DNA of 64,000 nt. It comes from Corynebacterium sp. (GTDB taxonomy: Bacteria; Actinomycetota; Actinomycetes; Mycobacteriales; Mycobacteriaceae). The stretch is taken from the NCBI RefSeq assembly GCF_030532715.1, contig NZ_JAUNKO010000003.1, positions 62,001-126,000 of the forward strand, read 5' to 3'. Numbering within the stretch: position 1 is the stretch's first letter; each line of letters begins with the position of its first letter. The translations under genes and the position numbers were made by a program. Below, in pieces: positions 1 to 9,160 of the stretch. A model generated the notes under the pieces. That model saw only the letters and a list, made by a program, of their open reading frames with translations. It was not told the origin of the DNA and did no database searches.

Positions 1-1374
1 GGCCGCACGCCCGACGAAAAGGACGCCCCGTACGGTGATGGTGTGGTCACCGGATACGGTCGCATTGGTGGTCGACCTGTCGCTGTATATGCGCACGATA
101 AAACGGTGTACGGCGGGTCCGTCGGTGTTACCTTCGGGCGGAAAGTTTGCGAGGTCATGGATATGGCCATCAAAATCGGCTGCCCTGTCATTGGTATCCA
201 AGATTCCGGCGGGGCGCGTATTCAAGACGCGGTGACTTCGTTGGCGATGTACTCCGAGATCGCCCGCAGGCAGTTGCCGTTGTCTGGGCGAAGCCCCCAG
301 ATTTCTATCATGATGGGCAAGTCTGCCGGTGGCGCCGTGTACGCCCCCGTCACCACCGACTTCGTGATCGCCGTTGAAGGCCGCGCGGAAATGTACGTCA
401 CCGGGCCCGATGTGATCCGCGAGGTGACCGGCGAGGAAATCACCTCCGCTGAACTGGGTGGCGCCCACGAGCAGGCGCTCAACGGCAACGTATCCTACGT
501 GGCGGAGTCCGAGGACGAGGCGTTCGCTTACGTGCACGATCTGCTGGATTACTTGCCGTCTTCCTGTGATGAGCCGAGCCCAGTGTTTTGGGCGGATACA
601 GACGAACCCACAGAACGCGACGCCGCGCTGGACCACTTCATGTTGGACGACACTAACACTGCGTATGACATGATGGACCTGCTCACCCGCATCTTTGACA
701 ACGATGATGTGCTGGAAGTGCAGCCGGACTACGCGCCGAATATTATTACTGCATTCTCTCGGGTGGATGGCCGCTCAGTGGGTATCGTTGCCAACCAGCC
801 GCTGTTTTACGCGGGGTGTATTGATGCCGACGCCGCGGATAAAGCCGCCCGCTTTATTCGTATTTGTGATGCGTACAATATCCCGCTTATTTTCGTGGTT
901 GATACGCCCGGCTATTTGCCCGGTGTGCAGCAGGAGAAGGTTGGCCTGATTCACCGCGGAGCCAAGCTTGGTTTCTCGGTGGTGGAGGCCACCGTGCCGA
1001 AAATCTCGCTGATCGTACGTAAGGCCTATGGCGGGGCCTATGCGGTGATGGGGTCCAAGAACCTAACCGGTGACATCAACTTGGCGTGGCCAACTGCGCA
1101 AGTTGCCGTCATGGGTGCGGCCGCCGCCGTTGTGATGATCCAGGGTAGGCAATTGGCTGCCGCCCCGCCGGAACAGCGGGAGCATTTGAAGAAGATCTTT
1201 ATGGATTTTTACGACGAAAACATGACCAGTCCGTATGTGGCGGCGGAGCGCGGCTATATCGATGCCATGATCGAGCCTAATCAGACGCGGGTGGCATTGC
1301 GGCAGGCGCTGCGGCAATTGGAAACGAAGCAAGAGCAGCAGGTTCCAAAGAAGCACACCATCATGCCGATGTAA
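1..1374 (+). CDS. accD3: Acyl-CoA carboxylase beta subunit (AccD3/AccD4-type, mycolate synthesis), 5' partial
   Basis: Carboxyltransferase subunit of a biotin-dependent acyl-CoA carboxylase. The frame is open from base 1, so the N-terminus lies left of the window and about 457 codons remain. Both crotonase-like halves are visible: DSGGARIQ and MGKSAGGAVYAP in the first, DTPGYLPGVQQE and KAYGGAYAVMGS in the second. Family knowledge: in Corynebacteriales the paralogue beside the Pks13/FadD32 genes makes the carboxylated acyl chain used in mycolic acid condensation. The choice of this paralogue is inferred from the neighbouring mmpL3 block and the PorA-like peptide; propionyl-CoA carboxylase paralogues look similar. 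A strong hairpin follows the stop, so this is the end of its transcription unit. Confidence 0.9.
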   Translation, partial: GRTPDEKDAPYGDGVVTGYGRIGGRPVAVYAHDKTVYGGSVGVTFGRKVCEVMDMAIKIGCPVIGIQDSGGARIQDAVTSLAMYSEIARRQLPLSGRSPQISIMMGKSAGGAVYAPVTTDFVIAVEGRAEMYVTGPDVIREVTGEEITSAELGGAHEQALNGNVSYVAESEDEAFAYVHDLLDYLPSSCDEPSPVFWADTDEPTERDAALDHFMLDDTNTAYDMMDLLTRIFDNDDVLEVQPDYAPNIITAFSRVDGRSVGIVANQPLFYAGCIDADAADKAARFIRICDAYNIPLIFVVDTPGYLPGVQQEKVGLIHRGAKLGFSVVEATVPKISLIVRKAYGGAYAVMGSKNLTGDINLAWPTAQVAVMGAAAAVVMIQGRQLAAAPPEQREHLKKIFMDFYDENMTSPYVAAERGYIDAMIEPNQTRVALRQALRQLETKQEQQVPKKHTIMPM

Positions 1375-1404
1375 GTTGTGCAAATTATAACTTTTTCAGT
1401 TTGT

Positions 1405-1448
1405 GTGGCGCTTCCTGAGAATTGCCCCCTCGGGAAGCGCCACCTTTT
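1405..1448 (+). terminator. Rho-independent terminator after accD3
   Basis: Perfect 11-bp stem GTGGCGCTTCC (1405-1415) pairing with GGAAGCGCCAC (1433-1443), followed by CTTTT. It separates accD3 from the small gene downstream. Confidence 0.8.
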
Positions 1449-1487
1449 GTCGGTTTCGCCCGTGTGGTCGAACCCCATTCGGGCGGG

Positions 1488-1519
1488 TTGACTTGCGGCC
1501 CCAACCACGGGATATATAA
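1488..1519 (+). promoter_or_regulatory. Promoter of the PorA-like peptide gene
   Basis: TTGACT (1488-1493) is followed after 17-19 bp by the AT block GATATATAA (1511-1519). It lies about 80 bp before the ATG at 1600, in a segment bounded by terminators on both sides, so the small gene probably has its own promoter. A CGTTCG/CGAACG inverted repeat (1538-1557) sits in the leader. Read by eye only. Confidence 0.5.
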
Positions 1520-1599
1520 ATTTCTCTGGTGAGGTAACGTTCGATCAATAGCGAACGATCATGCCTATGTAAGAAGTTCCGGCTAGATTTAAGGTGATC

Positions 1600-1728
1600 A
1601 TGAAAGAGACTGCTACCACTAACCAGGGTGACTTGACTCAGCTGAGCTCCGCTCTCGACGCATTCGGTGATATTTTTGGCACCATCGGCGTCGCTTGGTT
1701 CAATATTCTGCACCTGCTGAACCCGTAA
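1600..1728 (+). CDS. PorA-like small mycomembrane peptide, 42 aa
   Basis: A 42-codon gene starting MKETATTNQG and ending FNILHLLNP, with AAGGTG just before the ATG and a strong terminator after the stop. There is no signal peptide. The middle is amphipathic (LSSALDAFGDIFGTIG) and no charged tail follows. Family knowledge: corynebacterial PorA/PorH cell-wall channels are 40-60-residue acidic helices without signal peptides, and some (for example the 40-aa C. jeikeium PorA) lie among mycolate genes. Size, the D-A-F-G-D core, the private promoter/terminator and the position between accD3 and the mmpL3 operon all fit. Sequence families this short diverge fast, so the porin role is inference; a non-porin O-mycoloylated peptide is also possible. 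Confidence 0.65.
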   Translation: MKETATTNQGDLTQLSSALDAFGDIFGTIGVAWFNILHLLNP

Positions 1729-1749
1729 TATTGAAGCCGGCTTAAGCTT

Positions 1750-1790
1750 AAGCACCCGCCTTTCCTCCCTGTCAGGCGGGTGCTTTTGGT
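1750..1790 (+). terminator. Terminator of the PorA-like gene (possibly bidirectional)
   Basis: Stem AAGCACCCGCCT (1750-1761) / AGGCGGGTGCTT (1774-1785), loop of 12, then TTTGGTTTT. The minus-strand operon ends at 1838, so the hairpin may serve both directions. Confidence 0.85.
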
Positions 1791-1837
1791 TTTGCCCGGT
1801 GGGTGGAGCGTAATCCGCGCCCCACGGTAGGACTCAC

Positions 1838-2191
1838 TTAGGCTCGTTGCCGCCGGCGGTCGGCGAGCCGCCCGAGGCCGCGCCAGCCGAAGAGCAGGAT
1901 GGCGGACATGGTAGATGCCACGAGGATGAACGACCAGTGCGGCATCGCCTGGTGGCGGATTGCCCAGATGCCTAGGCCCACTACGACAGCGCACACCCAC
2001 ACCACGAGCCCACTGGGCAGTCGCATACGGATGAGGCGGAACACAAGGTGTCCGACGAGGGCGCCCAACAGGAACGGCCACGTGGTGTCTACCCAGCCTG
2101 CGAAGGTGAACGGCATGTCTGGGGTTTGATGTGCGGCGCGGGCAAGCAGGCCGAATATGGCCATGGCCAGCAGGTCAAGGACGAGGGTCAT
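1838..2191 (-). CDS. DUF3054 family membrane protein, 117 aa
   Basis: Small integral membrane protein with about four hydrophobic segments and a basic C-terminus (GRLADRRRQRA). The pattern of a W in the second loop (GWVDTTWPFLLGALVGHL), the R-L-P-S-G turn (RMRLPSGLVVW) and the length fit the actinobacterial DUF3054 family, whose function is unknown. It is the last gene of the minus-strand operon that begins with trmB and starts 11 bases after the preceding stop. A Rho-independent hairpin lies beyond its stop at 1750-1790. Confidence 0.7.
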   Translation of the reverse strand: MTLVLDLLAMAIFGLLARAAHQTPDMPFTFAGWVDTTWPFLLGALVGHLVFRLIRMRLPSGLVVWVCAVVVGLGIWAIRHQAMPHWSFILVASTMSAILLFGWRGLGRLADRRRQRA

Positions 2192-2202
2192 GGTTGATCA
2201 GT

Positions 2203-3054
2203 TTACCTTGCTGCTGTGTTGAGGGATCGCCACGGGCTGAATAGGTAGATGACCCAGCCGCAGGCGGTGATGAGGCCGAGGGAGATCGCGCGATAGAGGA
2301 TGGCGGCGCCGAGGGCGTCGGGGCTGGCTACGCCGGTGGCGATGAGGGTGCCTACGAGCGCGCCATCGACGGGCCCGAGGCCGCCGGGCGTGAGGTTGGT
2401 AGATCCGACAATTTTTGAGGTGATAAATGCCAGCAACACGGCCCCGAACGCTGGCGGGGTGTCGGTGATAGCCCAGAGTGCGAGGCTGAGGGTCGCGGCG
2501 TCGAGAAGCCAGTTGCTGAGGCTGCAGCACGCAGCCCAGCCGAAGCGGAACCGGGTCAAGCGCACAGCCTCAAGTTGGTAAATGTGGGCGGTAATATCTT
2601 CGAGGGCTGGCGCGCGGCGGGGAGCTAACCGCAAAAGTGGGGGTAGCGCTCGTTCCGCGAACCGCGCCACGGGCTCGGGATGGTTGGTGATCCACCACAT
2701 GAGTCCGGCGAGCATGAGCATCCCCACGAGCGGCAGCACCATGGAGCTCAATCGAAAGTCTGCGCCTTGGAGGGCGACTGCACCCACGCCGAGCGCAATG
2801 AGCCATACCGTAGACAGCGCTCCGGAAAATACGATAAACCAAGAGATGAGCAGGGGGCTGGCCCGCCATTGCCGCATCACCTGAAATTGCATCACGGTGG
2901 AAATCGCCGCCCCGCCTGGGAAGCTGCTTGAAAGCGCGTTCGCGGCGAAGGTGAGGCTAGTGGTGTCCCGCAATGTGGGGTGGGTGCCTCCCGCGCCGAG
3001 GAGTGTGCGCATGACCTCAGCCATTGCGGTGAGCGACAGTACGCTACACACCAC
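2203..3054 (-). CDS. Lysylphosphatidylglycerol synthase-type transmembrane protein (YbhN/UPF0104-like)
   Basis: Polytopic membrane protein of the LPG-synthase TM/flippase-like superfamily. Signature segments are ALSSSFPGGAAIST and NLTPGGLGPVDGALVG, the two conserved glycine-proline blocks of the family, in a protein with about seven hydrophobic helices. The first standard in-frame start is GTG at 3054, giving 283 aa. The same frame stays open and family-like for about 45 more codons (LRRYLPIILIAAALWFF, then RDELDPAAAL) back to the mmpL3 stop, but contains no ATG, GTG or TTG. The real start is probably there at a rare codon (see findings). It overlaps or abuts mmpL3, so a role in envelope lipid handling is likely but unproven. 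Confidence 0.75.
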   Translation of the reverse strand: MVCSVLSLTAMAEVMRTLLGAGGTHPTLRDTTSLTFAANALSSSFPGGAAISTVMQFQVMRQWRASPLLISWFIVFSGALSTVWLIALGVGAVALQGADFRLSSMVLPLVGMLMLAGLMWWITNHPEPVARFAERALPPLLRLAPRRAPALEDITAHIYQLEAVRLTRFRFGWAACCSLSNWLLDAATLSLALWAITDTPPAFGAVLLAFITSKIVGSTNLTPGGLGPVDGALVGTLIATGVASPDALGAAILYRAISLGLITACGWVIYLFSPWRSLNTAAR

Positions 3055-3185
3055 GCCGAGCGCGAGCTGGCCGGGCGCGGCATTGCGCAGCTGTTCGAGC
3101 GCGGCTGCGGGGTCAAGCTCGTCGCGGAAAAACCAAAGCGCGGCGGCGATGAGAATGATTGGCAGGTAGCGGCGGAGGTTGCGGA

Positions 3186-5486
3186 CTATGATCGGTCCTC
3201 TCCGTGGCGGGCCATGAGCACGCTGAAGGGGATGAGTTCAGCGTCGTCGCGGGAATTGCGGCCGCCGCGCATGGCGGTGGCGTCGTCGAGGGCGGCGCTG
3301 TGCAGGGGGAGGTCTTCATGCGTATCGACGGCCCGGGGCATCGGCACTTCCTTCACCTCGCGCGCCGTCGGGGGCCCGCCGTGGCCGAGCAGGTCCGCGG
3401 CCTTCTTAATGGGGGCGGGCGCCCACCAGTTATCGTCGCGCAACAGGTGCATGACGGCCGGGACAAGGAGCATGCGGATCAGCGTTGCGTCGAGGAACAG
3501 CGCCACGATCATGCCGAAGGCGATGTACTTCATCATGACGATGTTGGAGAAGCCGAACGCCCCACACACCACGATCATGATGACCGCCGCCGCGGTAATG
3601 ATTCCGCCGGTATGGGCCGTGCCGTAGCGGATCGCGGTATCCGTACTTGAGCCCCGGTTTCTGGATTCCACCATGCGGGATACGAGGAACACTTCGTAGT
3701 CCGTGGACAGGCCGTACACGATAGCCATGATGAGCACGAGGACGGGGCTCATGAGCGGGCCGGCGGTAAAACCCAGCACGCTCGAGCCGAGGCCGTCGAC
3801 GAAGATGAGGGTGAGTACGCCGAGCGTGGTGCCGAGGCCGAGGATCGTCATGATTACGGCTTTGGCGGGCAAGATAATTGACCCGAACACCAGCGCCATC
3901 AGTATGAAGGTGGCGGCGACGATGTACAGCGACATCCACGGCAGGGTACTGAGCAGCGCCTCGATGGACTCCACCTCCAATGCCGGCGTGCCACCGATAT
4001 AAATATCCACGTTTTCCGGGGCTTCGATCTTGCGCAGCTCGTTGACAATCCGCCCGTAGTCCTCCCGATTCGCAATGCCCGTGGACAGCACCGTGGTGCC
4101 TTCCTTGGTTGGTCGGCTTGCACCGAACACCCCAGTTAGGCCGTCGATGGCGCTGGCTTGTTGGTAGATGGACACCACGCCTTGTTCATCCGCGCCGGTG
4201 ATTACCAGCTTGATGGGCTCGGTGCGGATGGGGAAATTCTCGTCAAACTTTTCCTGCGCGATGCGGACGTCGTTCGCTGGGGGCAGGTACGTTTCGTTGA
4301 TGCCGCCGAACTTGACGCCGAACAGTGGCAGGGTGAGCAGGATCAGCAGTGCCACGCCGAGGAAGGTGATTTTCTTGGCGTGCCGCATCGCCCAGGTGGG
4401 GATCCGCGCCCACACCGTGTCCTCCCAATCGGAGCTGCGGTTTTTCGGCCGCCGGATCATGCCCTTGTCGATGTTCGTGCCCAGCAGGCCGAACAGTGAC
4501 GGCAGCACCGTGATGGACAGCAGCGCCGCCAAGCCCACGGCGCTGATCGCCCCGTACGCCACGGATTTCAAAAATGCCTGCGGGAAGAGTAGCAAGCCGG
4601 ACAGCGCCACAGCCACCATACCGGCGGAAAACACCACGGTGGTGCCGGCGGTTGCGGTGGTTGTGGCTACCGCCCTATTCACTGGGGCCCCCGCATCGAG
4701 TTCCTCGCGGAACCGGGACACCATAAACAGGCCGTAGTCGATGGCGAGGCCGAGGCCCAGCAGTGTCACCACGGATTGCGCAAACACGTTCACCTGCGTT
4801 TGCGTGGCCAGCAGCGAGAGCACACCCAGCGAGCCCAAGATGGAGAGCACACCCACAATGAGTGGCATGGTGGAGGCAACGAGGGAGCCGAACACGAACA
4901 GAAGCAGCAGCGCCACCGCTGGCAGCGCGTAGAGTTCCGCGCGCTTAATGTCGCCGGCCATGCCTTCGTCCAGGGCGTCGGCAATCGCGGTGGAACCGGC
5001 GACCTCGATCATGGTGCCGTCGGGGAGGTCCACGTCCGTGAGGTCGTCTTTCACCTTGCGGAAATTCTTCAGTACGTCCTCGCCGTCACCCTTGAGGCCA
5101 ATGGTGGCAAAGGCCATGCGGCGGTCTTCGGTGGTGAGTTTGCCCGTCGGCGTGGAAAAGTAGCTGTCTATCTGCGCGATTTCCTCGGGGTGCTTCGCCT
5201 GTAGCGCCTCCAAATGCTTGCCGACGGCCGCGTATGTGGCGGGATCATCCACCGACTCGGCCGTAACCAACAACAACACATCGCCCCGGTTGTCGCGCCC
5301 GAACACCTCTTGCTCAATTTGGGCAGCCCGCGTCGAGGAAGAGCCGGGATCATCCCAACCTTCCTGGCTCATGCGTTCGCCGAGCTTCGTGCCCGCCAGT
5401 AGGTACAGGGCCACGATGAAGCCGATAATCACAAACGGCACTATGTGACGGAAACGGTAGGCGAAACGCCCCCACGCAAGAAACAT
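3186..5486 (-). CDS. mmpL3: MmpL3-type RND transporter, trehalose monocorynomycolate exporter (CmpL1-like)
   Basis: 766-aa inner-membrane MMPL/RND protein: one N-terminal helix, a large periplasmic domain, a bundle of five helices, a second periplasmic domain and a second helix bundle. The two Asp-Tyr proton-relay positions of MmpL3 are present: GLAIDYGLFMVSRF in the first bundle and YGLSTDYEVFLVSRM in the second. Family knowledge: MmpL3/CmpL1 flips acetylated trehalose monomycolate across the membrane. Gene order trmB-NYN-mmpL3 with pck nearby matches the conserved mycobacterial and corynebacterial locus, which argues against the other CmpL paralogues. The C-terminal cytoplasmic tail is short (about 60 residues after the last helix). 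It starts three bases after the NYN gene stop. Confidence 0.93.
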   Translation of the reverse strand: MFLAWGRFAYRFRHIVPFVIIGFIVALYLLAGTKLGERMSQEGWDDPGSSSTRAAQIEQEVFGRDNRGDVLLLVTAESVDDPATYAAVGKHLEALQAKHPEEIAQIDSYFSTPTGKLTTEDRRMAFATIGLKGDGEDVLKNFRKVKDDLTDVDLPDGTMIEVAGSTAIADALDEGMAGDIKRAELYALPAVALLLLFVFGSLVASTMPLIVGVLSILGSLGVLSLLATQTQVNVFAQSVVTLLGLGLAIDYGLFMVSRFREELDAGAPVNRAVATTTATAGTTVVFSAGMVAVALSGLLLFPQAFLKSVAYGAISAVGLAALLSITVLPSLFGLLGTNIDKGMIRRPKNRSSDWEDTVWARIPTWAMRHAKKITFLGVALLILLTLPLFGVKFGGINETYLPPANDVRIAQEKFDENFPIRTEPIKLVITGADEQGVVSIYQQASAIDGLTGVFGASRPTKEGTTVLSTGIANREDYGRIVNELRKIEAPENVDIYIGGTPALEVESIEALLSTLPWMSLYIVAATFILMALVFGSIILPAKAVIMTILGLGTTLGVLTLIFVDGLGSSVLGFTAGPLMSPVLVLIMAIVYGLSTDYEVFLVSRMVESRNRGSSTDTAIRYGTAHTGGIITAAAVIMIVVCGAFGFSNIVMMKYIAFGMIVALFLDATLIRMLLVPAVMHLLRDDNWWAPAPIKKAADLLGHGGPPTAREVKEVPMPRAVDTHEDLPLHSAALDDATAMRGGRNSRDDAELIPFSVLMARHGEDRS

Positions 5487-5489
5487 GCG

Positions 5490-6155
5490 TTACAAGTCCT
5501 TCCTCCCAGACAGCAGGGCAGACAGCGGACGGAACGGTTGCAGCCAAGCGCCACCCTCCGGCAGCGAATCTAGGCTGATGCGTGGCAGCGGTTCACGGAA
5601 CACGCCGGGAATATCTTCAAGATCCGTGAATCCAAGGTTTTCCGATGCCACGGCCCACGCCGAATGCTCATGGAAGCCTAAAACCCTAACGGGTATATCG
5701 ACCGCAAGCTCTTCTAACGTTTCGCGGAAATTCTGACCATCCGCACTGGCCACAATTAGGCCACGCAAAGCACCCTCGTTGTGGCGGCGCCGAATGTGCT
5801 CCAGCATATCCGGATCCACATCGGATTCCTCCGTGAGCTTGGGTTTTGCGAACACCGCGAAACCTACGTTGCGCAACGCCTCCACCCACGGGCGGATTGC
5901 GTCCGCGCCACCGGGGGTGACGTTGGTGAACACCGTCGCCTCCGGAAGGATGCCCTCGCCCAGCGCAGCGGCCTGATCCAACAGCCAACGACCCACTGCA
6001 TCGAACCGCGGGCGATGCACCGTGGTGGGGCGGCCGCCAATGATGGAACCCAAGCCCATATCCAAGTTCGGGGCGTCCCACACGAGCAGCAAACTCGGCG
6101 GCCCCGGTACGTCGGTCGGGCTGTAGTTGTGCGTTACAAACGGATTTTCAGACAC
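5490..6155 (-). CDS. NYN (PIN-like) domain protein, putative ribonuclease
   Basis: 221-aa cytoplasmic protein with the NYN/PIN-like core. The first strand carries the acidic metal-binding site (SLLLVWDAPNLDMGLG), a central VFTNVTPGG strand follows, and later acidic positions occur in SDVDPDMLEH and in LIVASADGQNF. Family knowledge: NYN proteins are Mg-dependent nucleases, often acting on RNA; this conserved neighbour of MmpL3 (Rv0207c-type) has no established function. The start is GTG, abutting the trmB stop (TAA then GTG), which implies translational coupling in the trmB operon. Confidence 0.8.
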   Translation of the reverse strand: MSENPFVTHNYSPTDVPGPPSLLLVWDAPNLDMGLGSIIGGRPTTVHRPRFDAVGRWLLDQAAALGEGILPEATVFTNVTPGGADAIRPWVEALRNVGFAVFAKPKLTEESDVDPDMLEHIRRRHNEGALRGLIVASADGQNFRETLEELAVDIPVRVLGFHEHSAWAVASENLGFTDLEDIPGVFREPLPRISLDSLPEGGAWLQPFRPLSALLSGRKDL

Positions 6156-6929
6156 TTAAGGCTTCTTTCGCCAGAGAAACTCGGTAATGACATGGTTCTT
6201 GTCTAAGCCTTTTCCCTCAAATTTAGTAATCACTTGGCGGTCGGTCAGTTGTGGGCACTCCGGCCACGGCCAGCCCATCCACTCCAACTGCGGCTCCACA
6301 TTGATCAGCTCCGTGATCCACTCCGCATAATCGGTGTGGTCCGTGGCGACGTGGAGCACGCCGCCCGCGCGTAGTCGGGACGCAAACAACCTTAATGTGC
6401 CCGATTGAATAATGCGCCGTTTATGGTGGCGGGCTTTCGGCCACGGGTCTGGAAAAAACACGCGGATCCCATCCAGCGACTCCGGTTCGAACATTCGATT
6501 GAGCACTTCGACGCCGTCTCCGCGCACCATTCGAACGTTACCGATGTTTCCTCGCACGACCGCGCCTAAGAGTTTTGCGAGCCCAGGTTTATATAGTTCT
6601 ACGGCGATCACGTTCGTGTCCGCCTCTAACGGCGCCATTGCGGCCGTGGAGGTTCCGGTGCCCGAACCGATCTCCACGATCGTTGGGTGGCCGGAGCGGC
6701 CGAACCAGGACGCGACGTCGATACGCTCATCAGCGAGGACGCGACCCAGCCGCGGCCAGTGCTCCTCCCACAGCTGAGCTTGGTTCGGCGTTAACGTACC
6801 GCGGCGGAAGCTCACGCTACCGAGGCGAGGGTAATCCAGCCCATCATCAAAGGAGGACTGCAGCGGGCGGCCAGCGGGGAGATCCCCAGTGGGCGTGTTG
6901 AGGAAATTATCAGTATGAGACATCTGCAC
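6156..6929 (-). CDS. trmB: tRNA (guanine-N7)-methyltransferase TrmB
   Basis: 257-aa SAM-dependent methyltransferase that makes m7G46 in the variable loop of tRNAs. The SAM-binding motif is [15 protein letters not shown], motif III is RGDGVEVL, and the TrmB signature [15 protein letters not shown] with a downstream [11 protein letters not shown] is present, so identification is firm. It is the first gene of the minus-strand operon and is divergent from pck across a 357-bp control region. The N-terminal 35 residues are a variable extension. The ATG at 6929 gives the longest frame; an internal start cannot be excluded. Confidence 0.93.
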   Translation of the reverse strand: MQMSHTDNFLNTPTGDLPAGRPLQSSFDDGLDYPRLGSVSFRRGTLTPNQAQLWEEHWPRLGRVLADERIDVASWFGRSGHPTIVEIGSGTGTSTAAMAPLEADTNVIAVELYKPGLAKLLGAVVRGNIGNVRMVRGDGVEVLNRMFEPESLDGIRVFFPDPWPKARHHKRRIIQSGTLRLFASRLRAGGVLHVATDHTDYAEWITELINVEPQLEWMGWPWPECPQLTDRQVITKFEGKGLDKNHVITEFLWRKKP

Positions 6930-7286
6930 TATTGTGCCCCGTATGTCTGTAGGAACTCAATACGGAGGGCACACCGCAACTGGATACTACCAGCGCGGAG
7001 TATCGCTAGTGCTATAGGGGAGAGTGTTTGTGGGCAAACGGGACTTGGGCGGGCTTCCGGCCGTGGGTTTGAGTGTGGCTAACCAGAAGTAAATCAACCC
7101 CGTGGGGGTAATTTTCTAGTGGCTTTCTCAGAAAAATAGCTAGTGCACATGCTATTTCCTTGGGTTGGGGAGTGGTTATGTCTCAGTGTGGTGTGTTTCT
7201 CACCGAAGGCAGAGACGAGGGGCATAGAACATCGTTATTGTGGTTGGTGTTAAGTCTGTCGAACGACTTTTAAGTCAGGAGAGCTA
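6930..7286. promoter_or_regulatory. Divergent trmB / pck control region
   Basis: 357 bp without a gene. It must hold promoters for trmB (left) and pck (right). The pck ATG is preceded by AGGAG. The most striking element is the inverted repeat AAATAGC (7134-7140) / GCTATTT (7151-7157) with a 10-base spacer, about 130 bp before pck. pck is usually under catabolite control in corynebacteria; the regulator that would bind here is unknown. Confidence 0.45.
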
Positions 7287-9116
7287 ATGTCCGCACCAGA
7301 AATCAAAGGTCTTGTGGGTCCCGCCCCTACCAAGAACGAAGCACTGCTTGAGTGGATCGCCGAAGCAGTCGAATTGTTCCAGCCAGAGGCCGTAGTATTT
7401 GCAGACGGCTCGAGTGAAGAGTGGGATCGGCTAGGCGCTGAACTGGTTGAAGCAGGTACCTTCATCAAACTCAACGAGGAAAAGAAGCCAAACAGCTTCC
7501 TTGCTCGTTCCAATCCTTCGGATGTTGCTCGTGTAGAAACTCGCACCTTTATCTGCTCCGAAACCGAAGAGGGCGCAGGCCCGACGAATAACTGGGTCGA
7601 CCCAGCTGAAATGCGGGCGGAGATGACGGAGCACTACCGTGGCTGCATGAAGGGCCGCACCATGTATGTGGTGCCGTTCTGCATGGGCCCGATCACCGAC
7701 CCGGACCCGAAGTTGGGTGTGCAGCTTACGGACTCCGCTTATGTGGTCATGTCTATGCGCATTATGACGCGTATGGGTTCCGAGGCGCTAGAAAAAATTG
7801 GCACCGACGGTGACTTCGTGCGCTGCTTGCACTCTGTGGGTTATCCGCTGGAGCCCGGCCAGGAAGATGTGCCGTGGCCTTGCAACGACGCCAAGTACAT
7901 CACCCACTTCCCGGAAACCCGCGAGATTTGGTCCTACGGTTCCGGTTATGGCGGCAACGCAATTTTGGCCAAGAAGTGCTACGCGCTGCGTATTGCGTCC
8001 ATCATGGCTAAGGATGAGGGCTGGCTTGCGGAGCACATGCTGATCCTGAAGTTGACCTCCCCGGAGAAGAAGGACTACTACATTGCCGCCGCCTTCCCAT
8101 CGGCTTGCGGTAAAACCAACCTGGCGATGCTACAGCCCACCATCGACGGCTGGAGCGCGGAAGTTGTCGGCGATGATATCGCGTGGATGCACTTCGGTGA
8201 AGACGGGCGCCTGTACGCCGTGAACCCGGAGAACGGTTTCTTTGGCGTCGCCCCCGGCACCAACTACTCCTCCAACCCGAACGCCATGTACACCATGGAG
8301 CCGGGCAACTCCATCTTCACCAACGTCGCACTCACCGACGATGGTGACGTCTGGTGGGAAGGCCTCGAAGGCGAGCCGGAGCATCTGATCGACTGGAAGG
8401 GCCGCGATTGGACCCCCGATTCTGAGGAACCTGCCGCGCACCCGAACTCTCGGTATTGCGTGCCGATCTCTCAGTGCCCGGTGGCTGCGCCCGAGTTCAA
8501 TGATCCCGCCGGCGTACCGATCTCCGCCATTCTGTTCGGTGGCCGCCGTGCCGACACCGTGCCGCTGGTTACCCAAGCGCACTCCTGGAATCACGCCACC
8601 ATGATCGGCACGCTGCTGGCGTCTGGCCAGACGGCTGCTTCTGCGGAAGCGAAGGTCGGTTCCCTCCGCCACGACCCCATGGCGATGCTCCCGTTCATTG
8701 GCTACAACGCTGGCGATTACCTCCAGCACTGGATCGACATGGGTAACCGCGGCGGCGACAAGATGCCCGAGGTGTTCCTTGTGAACTGGTTCCGCCGTGG
8801 CGAAGACGGCCGCTTCCTGTGGCCCGGCTTCGGCGACAACAGCCGCGTGCTCAAGTGGATCGTTGACCGCATCGAAGGGCGTGTCGACGCCGAGCAGACC
8901 GTCGCCGGCTTGACCGCCCGCGTTGAGGATCTCGACCTCACCGGTTTGGAAACCCCGCTGGAAGACATCCGCGAAGCTTTGAGTGCACCCGCCGAACAGT
9001 GGGCCGCAGACGTCGAAGACAACGAAGCTTGGCTGGCTGAACTTGGCCCGAAGGTCCCGGCCGAAGTTCTGAAAGAATTTGAGGCATTGAAGAAGCGCAT
9101 CAGCGACGCTTCCTAA
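7287..9116 (+). CDS. pck: Phosphoenolpyruvate carboxykinase (GTP)
   Basis: 609-aa cytoplasmic PEPCK of the GTP-dependent class; it interconverts oxaloacetate + GTP and PEP + CO2 + GDP, the gluconeogenic/anaplerotic node. The kinase P-loop with its reactive cysteine (FPSACGKTN, about residue 270), the [11 protein letters not shown] and FFGVAPG blocks, the guanine-binding [17 protein letters not shown] region and the full family length are all seen. Start ATG with SD GGAGAG. It is monocistronic, ending at a strong terminator (9127-9160). Confidence 0.97.
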   Translation: MSAPEIKGLVGPAPTKNEALLEWIAEAVELFQPEAVVFADGSSEEWDRLGAELVEAGTFIKLNEEKKPNSFLARSNPSDVARVETRTFICSETEEGAGPTNNWVDPAEMRAEMTEHYRGCMKGRTMYVVPFCMGPITDPDPKLGVQLTDSAYVVMSMRIMTRMGSEALEKIGTDGDFVRCLHSVGYPLEPGQEDVPWPCNDAKYITHFPETREIWSYGSGYGGNAILAKKCYALRIASIMAKDEGWLAEHMLILKLTSPEKKDYYIAAAFPSACGKTNLAMLQPTIDGWSAEVVGDDIAWMHFGEDGRLYAVNPENGFFGVAPGTNYSSNPNAMYTMEPGNSIFTNVALTDDGDVWWEGLEGEPEHLIDWKGRDWTPDSEEPAAHPNSRYCVPISQCPVAAPEFNDPAGVPISAILFGGRRADTVPLVTQAHSWNHATMIGTLLASGQTAASAEAKVGSLRHDPMAMLPFIGYNAGDYLQHWIDMGNRGGDKMPEVFLVNWFRRGEDGRFLWPGFGDNSRVLKWIVDRIEGRVDAEQTVAGLTARVEDLDLTGLETPLEDIREALSAPAEQWAADVEDNEAWLAELGPKVPAEVLKEFEALKKRISDAS

Positions 9117-9126
9117 CATGACCTTT

Positions 9127-9160
9127 GCCCCCACCGGCTCTCGGTGGGGGCTATTTCTTT
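9127..9160. terminator. Bidirectional terminator between pck and the methyltransferase
   Basis: Perfect 10-bp stem GCCCCCACCG (9127-9136) / CGGTGGGGGC (9142-9151) with 5-base loop, followed by TATTTCTTTT. Its right arm touches the stop codon of the convergent methyltransferase. Confidence 0.85.

Noticed and set aside
7171..7200. GlxR/CRP-like GTGTGTTTCTCAC near pck
   Set aside because: Spacing between half-sites is too short for the 16-bp GlxR consensus.
9138..9153. Possible CRISPR-like or riboswitch structure after pck
   Set aside because: It is a plain terminator hairpin. No repeat-spacer arrays were found anywhere in the window.
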